Shown piece after piece: positions 17,898 through 26,476 of a DNA stretch of 64,000 bases. The position numbers and the translations under genes are program-made. The number at the start of each line of letters is the position of its first letter. The first letter of the stretch is position 1. The notes beneath the pieces were generated by a model. That model was given only the letters and a program-made list of their open reading frames with translations. It was not told the DNA's origin and ran no database searches. Source of the stretch: UBA1422 sp041859095 (lineage in GTDB: Bacteria > Bacillota > Clostridia > Peptostreptococcales > Anaerovoracaceae); the NCBI GenBank assembly GCA_041859095.1, contig JBHEKY010000028.1:62001-126000 (forward strand), given 5' to 3'.

Positions 17898-20102
17898 ATG
17901 AGTAATATAGATAATTTGAACCCCGAGCAGCGGGAAGCTGCCATGCACACCGAAGGACCTCTGCTGATTCTAGCCGGGGCCGGAAGCGGTAAGACCAGCA
18001 CCATGACCCAGAGAATCGCTTACTTGGTCAAAGAAAAAGGTGTTGAGCCCAGAGCCATACTGGCGGTGACTTTTACAAATAAAGCGGCAGGAGAGATGCG
18101 TGACCGGGTGGAAGCCTTGCTTGGTGGACCGGTACCAATGTGGATTATGACGTTTCATGCTGCCTGTCTTCGTATGCTTCGACAGGACGCTGGAATTTTG
18201 GGATATGCTTCGGATTTTTCCGTCTATGACCCCGTAGATCAAAAGTCGGTGATAAAATCCATCATCAAAGAGCATCAGCTGGACGACAAAAAATTTCCGG
18301 TGCAAATGTTGCTTTCTGTAATCAGCGACAGCAAAGAACAAGAAATGGATCCGGAAGATTATATCGCTTCCATGGGTCGTGATTTCAAATCCGAGATAAT
18401 CTACAAAGTGTACAAAGAGTATCAGCGGATTCTCAAAAAGAATAACGCGATGGATTTTGATGATCTGTTGCTCAACGCAGTAAGGATGTTTGATGCCGAC
18501 GAGGCCATCCTAGAAAAATATCGACGGCGATTTCAATATATCATGGTGGACGAGTATCAGGACACCAACCGGATTCAGTACCGCTTCATCAAAATGCTGG
18601 CAGAGCAGCATCACAATCTTTGTGTGGTAGGAGATGATGACCAGTGTATTTACCAATGGCGGGGAGCGGATATCACCAATATTTTGAATTTCGAAAAGGA
18701 CTTCAAAGGGACCAAGGTGGTGAAGCTAGAAGAAAACTACCGATCCACCGGGAACATCCTCAATGCGGCACATTCAGTGATTTTAAACAACAAACAGCGA
18801 AAGGATAAGAAGCTGTGGACAAGACAAGAGGACGGAGATAAGATTATCTATAATAGGGCTGACGATGAAAAAGACGAAGCCCGATACATAGCCCAAGAAA
18901 TCGACCGACTCAAAACCAAGCAGAAACAATACAAAGACTTTGCAGTCCTTTATCGTACCAATGCCCAGTCCAGAACCTTTGAGGAGGCGTTATCGGCCAG
19001 AGACATTCCCTACCGGGTGGTAGGAGGAACCAGATATTACGAACGCAAAGAAATCAAAGATATGATGGCCTACCTTCGCTTGGTGCTAAACCCCAATGAC
19101 GACCTGGCTCTGGTGCGGATTATCAATGAACCTAAGCGAGGCATCGGGAACGTGACAGTGGAGAAGCTGCAGACCCTGGCAAGAGTGCGTGAAACCTCGC
19201 TGTTCCGGGTACTACAAGACAAAGAAGTCATCGCTAGCTTGTCAGCCAAAGCCTGTGCTGCCGTGAACGATTTGGCAGATGTGCTGAGCCACTACCACCA
19301 AGAAAAAGAAAATCTTAGAATTTCACACATGTACAACGGTCTATTGACCGGGTCCGGCTATCTAACCGCCCTGGAACAAGCCAACACCATAGAGGCGGAT
19401 GGACGGATTGAGAACCTGATGGAATTCAAATCGGTCATCTACGATTTTGAGGATCAAAGCGCAGGCTCGCTCACGGAGTTTCTCGAAAAAATATCTCTAA
19501 TGTCAGATATAGATAATCATAACGCCAACGAAAACGCTGTGGTCCTAATGACCTTGCACAGTGCAAAAGGCCTAGAATTTCCAATCGTCTTTATGCCTGG
19601 AATGGAAGATGGACTGTTCCCAGGCTGGCGATCCATGGAGAGGGACGGGATTGAAGAAGAGCGTAGACTTTGCTATGTGGGGATGACCCGAGCCAAAGAA
19701 CGGCTTTTTCTTACCAGCGCAGCATATCGTACATTATACGGCAAATCGGATTATACCAGAGAGTCCCAATTCTTAAGGGAATTGGATCCCAAGCTAATCG
19801 AAGGGGATGGAGTATACCGCAAAGCGGCAGATATCCGGCTTGGGGAGAAAACCGTTTTGGACGGCTATGCCAAACAAACCCCATTTCGGCCTTTTGACCG
19901 ATTGGAAGTGTCTATGCGGGACACGCACATTCAAGCAGCCCCTAAAGAACTATTGGTACAAGGGGACCGGGTCAACCACGGAAAATTTGGGCCGGGTTTG
20001 GTGTTGGAATCCTCGGGAAACGTTGTCACGGTGATGTTTGACCGTGAGGGGCGAAAGAAACTTGCAGCAGATATTGCACCACTGACTAAAATAAAAGAAT
20101 AA
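17898..20102 (+). CDS. pcrA: ATP-dependent DNA helicase PcrA/UvrD
   Basis: A 734-residue superfamily 1A helicase of standard length. Visible motifs are LNPEQREAA (Q motif), AGAGSGKTSTM (Walker A), DEYQDTN (Walker B), GDDDQCIYQWRGA (motif III) and VGMTRAKERL (motif VI). The C-terminal tail (VQGDRVNHGKFGPGLVLE) is the Tudor-like domain that binds RNA polymerase in PcrA. It unwinds DNA 3'-5' in repair and in transcription-replication conflicts. In many Gram-positive genomes pcrA directly precedes ligA; here about ten kilobases of other genes lie between them. Confidence 0.96.
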   Translation: MSNIDNLNPEQREAAMHTEGPLLILAGAGSGKTSTMTQRIAYLVKEKGVEPRAILAVTFTNKAAGEMRDRVEALLGGPVPMWIMTFHAACLRMLRQDAGILGYASDFSVYDPVDQKSVIKSIIKEHQLDDKKFPVQMLLSVISDSKEQEMDPEDYIASMGRDFKSEIIYKVYKEYQRILKKNNAMDFDDLLLNAVRMFDADEAILEKYRRRFQYIMVDEYQDTNRIQYRFIKMLAEQHHNLCVVGDDDQCIYQWRGADITNILNFEKDFKGTKVVKLEENYRSTGNILNAAHSVILNNKQRKDKKLWTRQEDGDKIIYNRADDEKDEARYIAQEIDRLKTKQKQYKDFAVLYRTNAQSRTFEEALSARDIPYRVVGGTRYYERKEIKDMMAYLRLVLNPNDDLALVRIINEPKRGIGNVTVEKLQTLARVRETSLFRVLQDKEVIASLSAKACAAVNDLADVLSHYHQEKENLRISHMYNGLLTGSGYLTALEQANTIEADGRIENLMEFKSVIYDFEDQSAGSLTEFLEKISLMSDIDNHNANENAVVLMTLHSAKGLEFPIVFMPGMEDGLFPGWRSMERDGIEEERRLCYVGMTRAKERLFLTSAAYRTLYGKSDYTRESQFLRELDPKLIEGDGVYRKAADIRLGEKTVLDGYAKQTPFRPFDRLEVSMRDTHIQAAPKELLVQGDRVNHGKFGPGLVLESSGNVVTVMFDREGRKKLAADIAPLTKIKE

Positions 20103-20146
20103 ATTGCAAGTGCGCTTAACGGGCTGAGTTGGACAGGAGTGTTTTG

Positions 20147-21997
20147 ATGAAGACAGATGTGATCGTAATTGGCGGAGGACTTTCAGGGCTGACTGCTGCC
20201 AGCTTGCTGGCCAAACGGGGACAAAAGGTTTTGGTGGTAGATAAAAGTCACCATCCCGGCGGTTCCTGTGGGATTTTCAAGCGGGACGGAATCGTCTTTG
20301 ATCAGGGTTCTGCGATGCTTTATGGATTCGGAGAGGCTGGATTCAATGCGCACCGCTTTGTGATGAATTGCCTGGAAGAACCTATCAACATCATCCGCCA
20401 TGATTTGCTTTATGTAGTCAATTATCAAGGACATCGTATCAAATTTTGGCCTGACGTAGATCGGTTTGCCGAAGAATTGGCAGAAGTGTTCCCAAGGGAG
20501 CGCAAAAGCATTTTCCGATTCTACCGAGACATGAAAAAACTTTACCATAACGTGATGGAAGACAATCAAACATATACGACAGCCGACGAAACCGATCCCA
20601 AAGTAGCCCTCAAGAGTCTGCTGAAGCACCCCCGCTCTTATGCAAAATTCTTGGGTTATTTGAATCGTAGCGCAGAAGATTTATTGGAACAATACTTCAA
20701 AGATCCCGAAATCTTCAAGTTTTTTGACAAACTCACTTCGACCTACTGCTATGCCACGGTGGCGGAAGCGCCTGCCGTGCTGGCTGCGGTCATGTTTATA
20801 GATAATCACGTGGGCGGCAGCTACTATCCTGCAGGTTCCACAGTATTTCTCCCTGGCAAACTTGAAAAAGTCATAGAAGCGCATGGGGGTGAAATGTTGC
20901 CTGATCGGGAAGTCGTAGAGATCTTGTTTCAAGATGAAAAACCCGTTGGTGTCAGATTAGACAACGGAGAAGAACATTTTGCGGACCATCTGGTGTATGC
21001 AGGTACTGTCTGGAATCTATATGGCAAGCTCATTGGCCCGGAACGGGTTGGCGCAGCAAAAATACGTTGGGCGCAAGAACAAGAACCTACATACCCAAGC
21101 GTTGTATTGTATTCAACCGTAGATAGCCACGTGTTGCCGGAAGGGACCGCGCCGGTAGAGATGCTGGTGGGAAATCCAGACCAACTGGATGAAAGCGAAG
21201 TCACCGCTTATATGTTTGGTATTGATGATCAGACGCTTTGCCCCCCGGATCAGCAGGTGGTGATTGCCATAGGCCCCACCTTCGAAACGTGGGATGCAAC
21301 GAACAAGGACACGTATCAGAAGCAGAAAGAACTTGAAAAATTAAGGCTTATCAGTGTTCTGGAAAGAAGGTTTCCCGGATTTGCGTCAGGTCTTCGTTAT
21401 GCCGAAGTGGCAACTCCCCATACGATTGAGCGATACTGCCTCAAAAATGGGGGTGCAGTGGCTGGCCCGAAACAGATGTTGGGGCAGCACATGTTGAGGA
21501 GACTCCACACGAGAACCCAGTGGGACACTCTATATTGTTGCGGTGAATCAACTGTTATGGGCACAGGTACTCCGACGGTTACGGTATCCGGTTTGTCGGC
21601 AGCTAACGCCATACTTAAGAAACTAGGTATGGCTCAATTTACCTATGACCCCGCCATGGAAAATTTCGTGCGTATGGTTGAAAAACCGTATCCAAGGGAA
21701 AAACTATTCGAAGGGTATCCGGAAGATATCAGAGCACTCATGGAACAGGCCTGGCGTTGCCAACTTTGTGAAGACCCGGCATGTTCCCACCAATGCGATA
21801 TCCCGGGCATCATGAGGAGAATCACCGTAGGGAATCTATACGGCGCAGCCAAACTGGCACAGCGCTTTCTGGAACATAATAATCATGATGGTGAGACAGA
21901 AGAAACTTGGGAAACAATGGAAAAAAACTGTGTTTTGTGTTCCAAAAACCAAGACCCGGTGGCGATTTGCCACATCATCCATTCAATTTTTGAATAA
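20147..21997 (+). CDS. CrtI/CrtN-like FAD oxidoreductase with a C-terminal Fe-S domain
   Basis: A 616-residue flavoprotein of the phytoene-desaturase/carotenoid-isomerase superfamily. The N-terminal FAD site is VIVIGGGLSGLTAASLLAKRG, followed by HHPGGSCGIF; the C-terminal flavin motif is GTPTVTVSGLSAAN. From about residue 530 there is an extra cysteine-rich domain (CQLCEDPACSHQCDIPG, then CVLC and a late Cys) that resembles the [4Fe-4S] segment normally found at the N-terminus of GltD and dihydropyrimidine dehydrogenase. This suggests electron exchange through an Fe-S cluster. ATG 20147 follows ACAGGAG; TTG 20129 lacks a site. First gene of the carotenoid-like cluster; the substrate is unknown. 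Confidence 0.82.
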   Translation: MKTDVIVIGGGLSGLTAASLLAKRGQKVLVVDKSHHPGGSCGIFKRDGIVFDQGSAMLYGFGEAGFNAHRFVMNCLEEPINIIRHDLLYVVNYQGHRIKFWPDVDRFAEELAEVFPRERKSIFRFYRDMKKLYHNVMEDNQTYTTADETDPKVALKSLLKHPRSYAKFLGYLNRSAEDLLEQYFKDPEIFKFFDKLTSTYCYATVAEAPAVLAAVMFIDNHVGGSYYPAGSTVFLPGKLEKVIEAHGGEMLPDREVVEILFQDEKPVGVRLDNGEEHFADHLVYAGTVWNLYGKLIGPERVGAAKIRWAQEQEPTYPSVVLYSTVDSHVLPEGTAPVEMLVGNPDQLDESEVTAYMFGIDDQTLCPPDQQVVIAIGPTFETWDATNKDTYQKQKELEKLRLISVLERRFPGFASGLRYAEVATPHTIERYCLKNGGAVAGPKQMLGQHMLRRLHTRTQWDTLYCCGESTVMGTGTPTVTVSGLSAANAILKKLGMAQFTYDPAMENFVRMVEKPYPREKLFEGYPEDIRALMEQAWRCQLCEDPACSHQCDIPGIMRRITVGNLYGAAKLAQRFLEHNNHDGETEETWETMEKNCVLCSKNQDPVAICHIIHSIFE

Positions 21998-22026
21998 TCA
22001 TCAGTTGTAACCCGGAGGTTGAAAAG

Positions 22027-23691
22027 ATGAACGAAAAGCATTTTGACATCATTATTGCTGGAGCCGGCATGGCCGGTTTAACCGCAGGGGCCTACTTGAG
22101 TCAATATGGATACAAAGTATTAATCTGCGAGCAGGCCGAAAAACCAGGTGGACTGGTTAACTCTTTTGAGTACAAGGGGTTTACGTTTGATGCGGGAATC
22201 CGGGCCATCGAAGATTCTGGAATCGTCTTTCCCATGTTGAAGCAACTGGATATCCAGTTGGAAATGGTCAAAAGCCCTGTTTCAATAGGGCTGGGAGATC
22301 GGATGATTCGACTCACCAACCGTGAGAGTCTATCAGACATGGAGGCCTTGTTGGGGGATCTGTTCCCCGATAATCGGGAAGACATCGGAAACATCGTTGC
22401 AGAAATACAAAGGGTCATGAAATATATGGATGTACTCTATGGCATCGAAAACCCCTTATTTATGGACATCAAAGGCGATACCCAATATTTGTTCAAAACC
22501 CTGCTTCCCTGGTTTGTCAAATATCAGATGAACATCGGACAGGCAGCGAAGATGAACAAGCCGGTAGCTACCTATCTTCGGCAGTTTTCAGACAACCAGC
22601 AGCTTATTGATATGATTGTGCAACACTTCTTCAAAGACACGCCTACGTTTTTTGCATTAAGCTACTTTGGATTGTACCTGGATTACAACTACCCAATGGG
22701 TGGGACGGGTTCGCTTCCAAACAAAGTTTGCGCGAAGATGAAGGAATTGGGTGGTGAAATTCTCACTGGCACCGAAATTTTCTCTGTGAACCCGATTGCC
22801 AAAACACTTCGGACCGGCGCAGGCCAGTCCTACTCCTATGATAAACTGATATGGGCCGCCAACCTAAAAACCCTGTACTCCATTCTGGAAGAGGAAGACT
22901 TGTCCAAGTCCAATTGGGCAAAACCATGGGAGACACAAAAGGAAAAGGTGCTGGCGCATAAGGGAAACGACTCTGTCTTGACATTTTTTCTTGGCGTCAA
23001 TGAGCCACCGGCTTATTTTGATGAAATTTGTGGGCCCCACACTTTTTATACGCCAGATCTGCAAGGCCTTTCCAGTTTAAACCCCTCCGAATGGCAACGG
23101 ATTGCAACAGATGAAAACTTTACCGTCGATCAGAAAAAATATGCTCTCCAAAAGTGGACCAACGCCTATTTGGATTTGACCACCTTTGAAATCTCAATCC
23201 CAGTCTTGCGAGATGCCAGCTTGGCACCGGAAGAAAAAACCGGTATTATTGTCAGTACTTTATTTGACTATGACTTGGTGAAGCATCTTGAGCGAATGGG
23301 TTGGTACGAAGAATGGAAAGATGCTGCCAAAAATCACATGGTCACCGTGTTATCCCGTGGCATTTTCCCTTCCCTTGAAGCGAACCTGGAATTTGGGCTT
23401 ACTTCAAGTCCTCTTACCATTCAGAAGTTCAGCAGGAATGCGGATGGAGCTATCACCGGTTGGGCATTCTCAAAGGACGGAACACCGGCAGAAAATAGGT
23501 TCAAAAAAATTAGCCGGTCTGTTTTGACGCCATTGCCCGACATTTATCAAGCAGGGCAATGGACCTTTAGCCCCTCGGGGTTGCCCGTATCAATTCTTAC
23601 CGGAAAATTAGCAGCAGACCTGGCGGATAAAGAATTAAAACGACAGCGCAAGGGGCTTGAGACTGTCGAACCTGAAACGATTACCACGTAA
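22027..23691 (+). CDS. CrtI/CrtN-like FAD oxidoreductase (phytoene desaturase family)
   Basis: A 554-residue relative of the preceding protein without the Fe-S tail. FAD motif IIIAGAGMAGLTAGAYL is at the N-terminus with KPGGLVNSF after it, and a C-terminal QAGQWTFSPSGLPVSILTG segment closes the flavin fold. Family members desaturate, isomerise or oxidise polyene and isoprenoid chains. ATG follows CGGAGGTTG. Together with the next two genes it mimics the CrtP-CrtQ-CrtO end of the staphyloxanthin pathway, though no dehydrosqualene or phytoene synthase gene is present here. Confidence 0.83.
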   Translation: MNEKHFDIIIAGAGMAGLTAGAYLSQYGYKVLICEQAEKPGGLVNSFEYKGFTFDAGIRAIEDSGIVFPMLKQLDIQLEMVKSPVSIGLGDRMIRLTNRESLSDMEALLGDLFPDNREDIGNIVAEIQRVMKYMDVLYGIENPLFMDIKGDTQYLFKTLLPWFVKYQMNIGQAAKMNKPVATYLRQFSDNQQLIDMIVQHFFKDTPTFFALSYFGLYLDYNYPMGGTGSLPNKVCAKMKELGGEILTGTEIFSVNPIAKTLRTGAGQSYSYDKLIWAANLKTLYSILEEEDLSKSNWAKPWETQKEKVLAHKGNDSVLTFFLGVNEPPAYFDEICGPHTFYTPDLQGLSSLNPSEWQRIATDENFTVDQKKYALQKWTNAYLDLTTFEISIPVLRDASLAPEEKTGIIVSTLFDYDLVKHLERMGWYEEWKDAAKNHMVTVLSRGIFPSLEANLEFGLTSSPLTIQKFSRNADGAITGWAFSKDGTPAENRFKKISRSVLTPLPDIYQAGQWTFSPSGLPVSILTGKLAADLADKELKRQRKGLETVEPETITT

Positions 23692-23755
23692 ACAAAAACC
23701 CCAAACAAAATCCCCATGGGATTAGATTATCCGTTACATAGAACCGGGAGGTAAA

Positions 23756-24904
23756 ATGATATTCAACCTGACCATACTCATTCTAGGACTTGTGGCCAGC
23801 CTCTATGTCTTCTGGCGTTTGCCGAACCTGGATCAACAAGTTTCCATGGAACGCGAAACCGAAAACAAAAGAACGCCAGTGGATGAGCCCGTTGACGCTG
23901 GTCTATGGATTTCCATCATCATCCCTGCCAGAAATGAAGCGAATACACTCCCCTTGCTTTTAGCAGACCTGAAACAACAAACCCTACAACCGTTGGAAAT
24001 TATCTGCGTCAACGATGGATCCGAAGATCAAACCCGTGAAGTGATATTGGCTGCGGGGGAGAACGTGGTGCTAATCGATGTTTTTGATAAACCTGAAGAT
24101 TGGATGGGAAAAGCCTGGGCATGCCTTAAGGGAGCAGAGAGAGCAAAAGGCCAGTTGCTGTTGTTTTTGGATTCGGACGTTAGATTGGCACCTGAGGGAC
24201 TGGCCAAACTACGTAGAGCCTTTGAAACCGACAGTTGCACGATTTCCGTGCAGCCTTACCACAGCATCCAAAAAGCATACGAACAGCTCTCCATTTTTTT
24301 TAACATCATCTTGATTGGAGCCAATGGAACCGGACTGCCTAAAAAAAACTTTAGCGTTGGCCTTTATGGTCCCGTCATTCTCATTTCAAAAGCGGACTAT
24401 GACGAAATTGGTGGACACAAAGTGGCACAACGCGCCATCGCCGACGACTTGGCACTTGGAGATGTTCTGACGCTGGCCGGCAAGAAATATCGGCTTTTTG
24501 TGGGAGGAAGAGATATTTCTTTTCGAATGTACGGAGGAGGAATAAAATCCCTATTTCTTGGATGGACTAAAAATTTTGCTACAGGTGCCGGCAAAACCCC
24601 TCTCAAACTTTTTGTACCCATGGTAGCGTGGGTAACATCCTGCACTGCAGCTCCGCTATATATGCTTCAAGCATTATGTACCGGCGAATATGGTGATGCC
24701 CTGGTCTACCTGTTTTTTTATGGGATTTGGGTGGCAGAACTCCATCGAATTGCTCCCAAAATTGGTAACTTCCCCCGAGGAACGATGCTGTTTTATCCCG
24801 TTTTTATGTTGGTATTTCTGGTTACTTTTTGCTGGTCCTTGTGGAAAAAACTTTTTCATCAACAGGTGACTTGGAAGGGCCGTAAAATGAAACCGGAGGC
24901 GTAA
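23756..24904 (+). CDS. Family 2 glycosyltransferase, CrtQ-like, membrane-anchored
   Basis: A 382-residue enzyme with an N-terminal membrane span (~3-20), a GT-A domain with IIIPARNEANTLP, CVNDGSEDQT and FLDSDVR (the DxD-type metal site), and C-terminal hydrophobic spans. It would transfer a sugar from a nucleotide donor to a lipid acceptor at the inner face of the membrane. Order and neighbours match the 4,4'-diaponeurosporenoate glycosyltransferase CrtQ. GGGAGGT lies 4 bases before ATG. The acceptor is not known. Confidence 0.85.
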   Translation: MIFNLTILILGLVASLYVFWRLPNLDQQVSMERETENKRTPVDEPVDAGLWISIIIPARNEANTLPLLLADLKQQTLQPLEIICVNDGSEDQTREVILAAGENVVLIDVFDKPEDWMGKAWACLKGAERAKGQLLLFLDSDVRLAPEGLAKLRRAFETDSCTISVQPYHSIQKAYEQLSIFFNIILIGANGTGLPKKNFSVGLYGPVILISKADYDEIGGHKVAQRAIADDLALGDVLTLAGKKYRLFVGGRDISFRMYGGGIKSLFLGWTKNFATGAGKTPLKLFVPMVAWVTSCTAAPLYMLQALCTGEYGDALVYLFFYGIWVAELHRIAPKIGNFPRGTMLFYPVFMLVFLVTFCWSLWKKLFHQQVTWKGRKMKPEA

Positions 24905-24905
24905 T

Positions 24906-25415
24906 ATGCAAATACTGTTTTTGCCAAAACCTGTTGCCATCGCCCTGTGTTTTTTGCTGTGGGCCGTGATTCAGACGTTGGTTTCATACATCTGTCTGAA
25001 AATACCAAACCGTTATTTCAAGCCATCCAAGTTCCCCTTTGCCAGTTTTGAATTTGAACAAGAAGGCGATATTTACCGCAAATGGTTCCGGGTACAAAGC
25101 TGGAAAAAATACCTGCCGGACGGTGGTGCACTGATGGGAGTGGAGTTTTGCAAGAAAAATCTGGAACACGTGACTCATGCCAACTTGCAGCGGTTTTTAA
25201 TTGAATCTTGCCGGGCAGAAATGAGCCATGTTATGGCAATCTTTCCGTTTTGGGCATTTGGGTTCATTGCCCCTCCAGAAGTGATATGGATCATGCTTAT
25301 TTACGCAATCGCGCTGAATATGCCTTGCATCATTGCGCAAAGATACAACCGCCCAAGAATACAAGGCTTAATGAAGAAACGCTTTCAGAAAGAAGAATTC
25401 AATGAAACGCAATGA
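24906..25415 (+). CDS. CrtO-like glycosyl-lipid acyltransferase
   Basis: A 169-residue membrane protein resembling CrtO, which adds the fatty acyl group in staphyloxanthin synthesis. It has an N-terminal hydrophobic span, the segment YRKWFRVQSWKKYLPDGG, then RFLIESCRAEMSH, whose Glu and His positions match the conserved (E)T-RAE-HW region, and two further spans. It begins 1 base after the glycosyltransferase stop, with CCGGAGGCG as ribosome site, so it is coupled to it. Predicted activity is acylation of the glycosylated product. Confidence 0.8.
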   Translation: MQILFLPKPVAIALCFLLWAVIQTLVSYICLKIPNRYFKPSKFPFASFEFEQEGDIYRKWFRVQSWKKYLPDGGALMGVEFCKKNLEHVTHANLQRFLIESCRAEMSHVMAIFPFWAFGFIAPPEVIWIMLIYAIALNMPCIIAQRYNRPRIQGLMKKRFQKEEFNETQ

Positions 25416-25650
25416 AAACGAATATGGTGTAGTGCTGTTTGACACATCTCACGATGCAATCATTGGCGAAAAGTTAGTCAGGAACCATTTGCCAGTGGCC
25501 TTGATTCCAATCCCCAGCCAGTTCTCAGCCGGCTGTGGGATTGTTTTGCGTTTTGAGATAGAAGATGAAAAGCGAATGGAAGTTCTGTTACGTGAAAACA
25601 AAATTATTGGTCGAATTGAATTAGTAAAAGGGGGAAACCTTCGTGAATAG
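25402..25650 (+). CDS. DUF3343 protein, putative Se/S carrier-like
   Basis: An 82-residue cytoplasmic protein of the DUF3343 family. It has the typical pattern of an N-terminal strand-helix unit, PIPSQFSAGCGIVLRF with one cysteine, and a closing helix. Members are proposed as sulfur or selenium carriers because they often sit next to cysteine desulfurase and selenium genes. Here it overlaps the CrtO-like gene by 14 bases and pgeF by 8, so it is co-translated with an apparently unrelated pathway. The function is not proven. Confidence 0.75.
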   Translation: MKRNENEYGVVLFDTSHDAIIGEKLVRNHLPVALIPIPSQFSAGCGIVLRFEIEDEKRMEVLLRENKIIGRIELVKGGNLRE

Positions 25651-26476
25651 TATGGTGCTTCGGGAACATGGTGGCACGCCATTTCTTGCATTTTCTGCGC
25701 TGGAAGATACAAATCTTGTTCGGCATGGGTTTTCAGTTCGAGATGGGGGCGTGAGTGTCGGCCCCTATGCGACGATGAATCTTTCATTTACCATGGGGGA
25801 CACCAAAGAGAATGTCCTTCAGAACTATGAGCGGATGGCCCAAGCATTGGAAGTCAATAGGTCCAACATGACTTCGGTTTGGCAAGCCCATACCGACAAT
25901 ATCAAAGTGGTTGAGTCTTCAGATGTGGGCAAAGGAATCACGCGACCCAAGGATCTTTCGGAAATCGACGGCATGGTAACTAATTTGAAAGGCGTGACCT
26001 TGGTCACCCTTCATGCAGACTGTCTGCCTTTGTATTTTCTTGACCCAGTGAACCGGGCGATCGGATTAACCCATTCCGGCTGGCGAGGGACGAAGCAATC
26101 TATCGGCATCAGAACATTAGAAGCCATGGAAAAAGCCTTTGGCTCCAGGCGGGAAGACCTGCTGGTTTGTATAGGCCCGGGCATTGGACGGGCGGCTTTT
26201 GAAGTAGGATTTGAAGTGGTAGAAGCCTTTGTGGAGTTGTTGGGAAAAGATCGAGCCGGTGAGGTGATTTTGCCAATGCAGTCGGGGAAAGCACTACTCG
26301 ATTTGACATTGTCCAATGAGATTCTTTTCCTGGATGCAGGAATCCGACCGGATCACCTGTATTCCACAGATTTATGCACCTTTCAAAGACCGGATTTGTT
26401 TTTCTCCCATAGAAGAGACGGAAGCAACCGGGGAAGTATGGCGGCTTTTCTTCAATTACAAAGTGGAAATTGTTGA
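25643..26476 (+). CDS. pgeF: Purine nucleoside phosphorylase / multicopper-like YfiH family (PgeF)
   Basis: A 277-residue YfiH/PgeF protein. The zinc-site residues are visible in QAHTDNI, LHADCLPL and GLTHSGWRGT. Family members phosphorylase or deaminate purine nucleosides and also edit peptidoglycan precursors carrying L-Ser in place of L-Ala. The GTG start at 25643 follows GGGGGAAA and overlaps the previous stop; ATG 25652 is the alternative. The 3' end overlaps the convergent araC gene by 21 bases. Confidence 0.88.
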   Translation: MNSMVLREHGGTPFLAFSALEDTNLVRHGFSVRDGGVSVGPYATMNLSFTMGDTKENVLQNYERMAQALEVNRSNMTSVWQAHTDNIKVVESSDVGKGITRPKDLSEIDGMVTNLKGVTLVTLHADCLPLYFLDPVNRAIGLTHSGWRGTKQSIGIRTLEAMEKAFGSRREDLLVCIGPGIGRAAFEVGFEVVEAFVELLGKDRAGEVILPMQSGKALLDLTLSNEILFLDAGIRPDHLYSTDLCTFQRPDLFFSHRRDGSNRGSMAAFLQLQSGNC

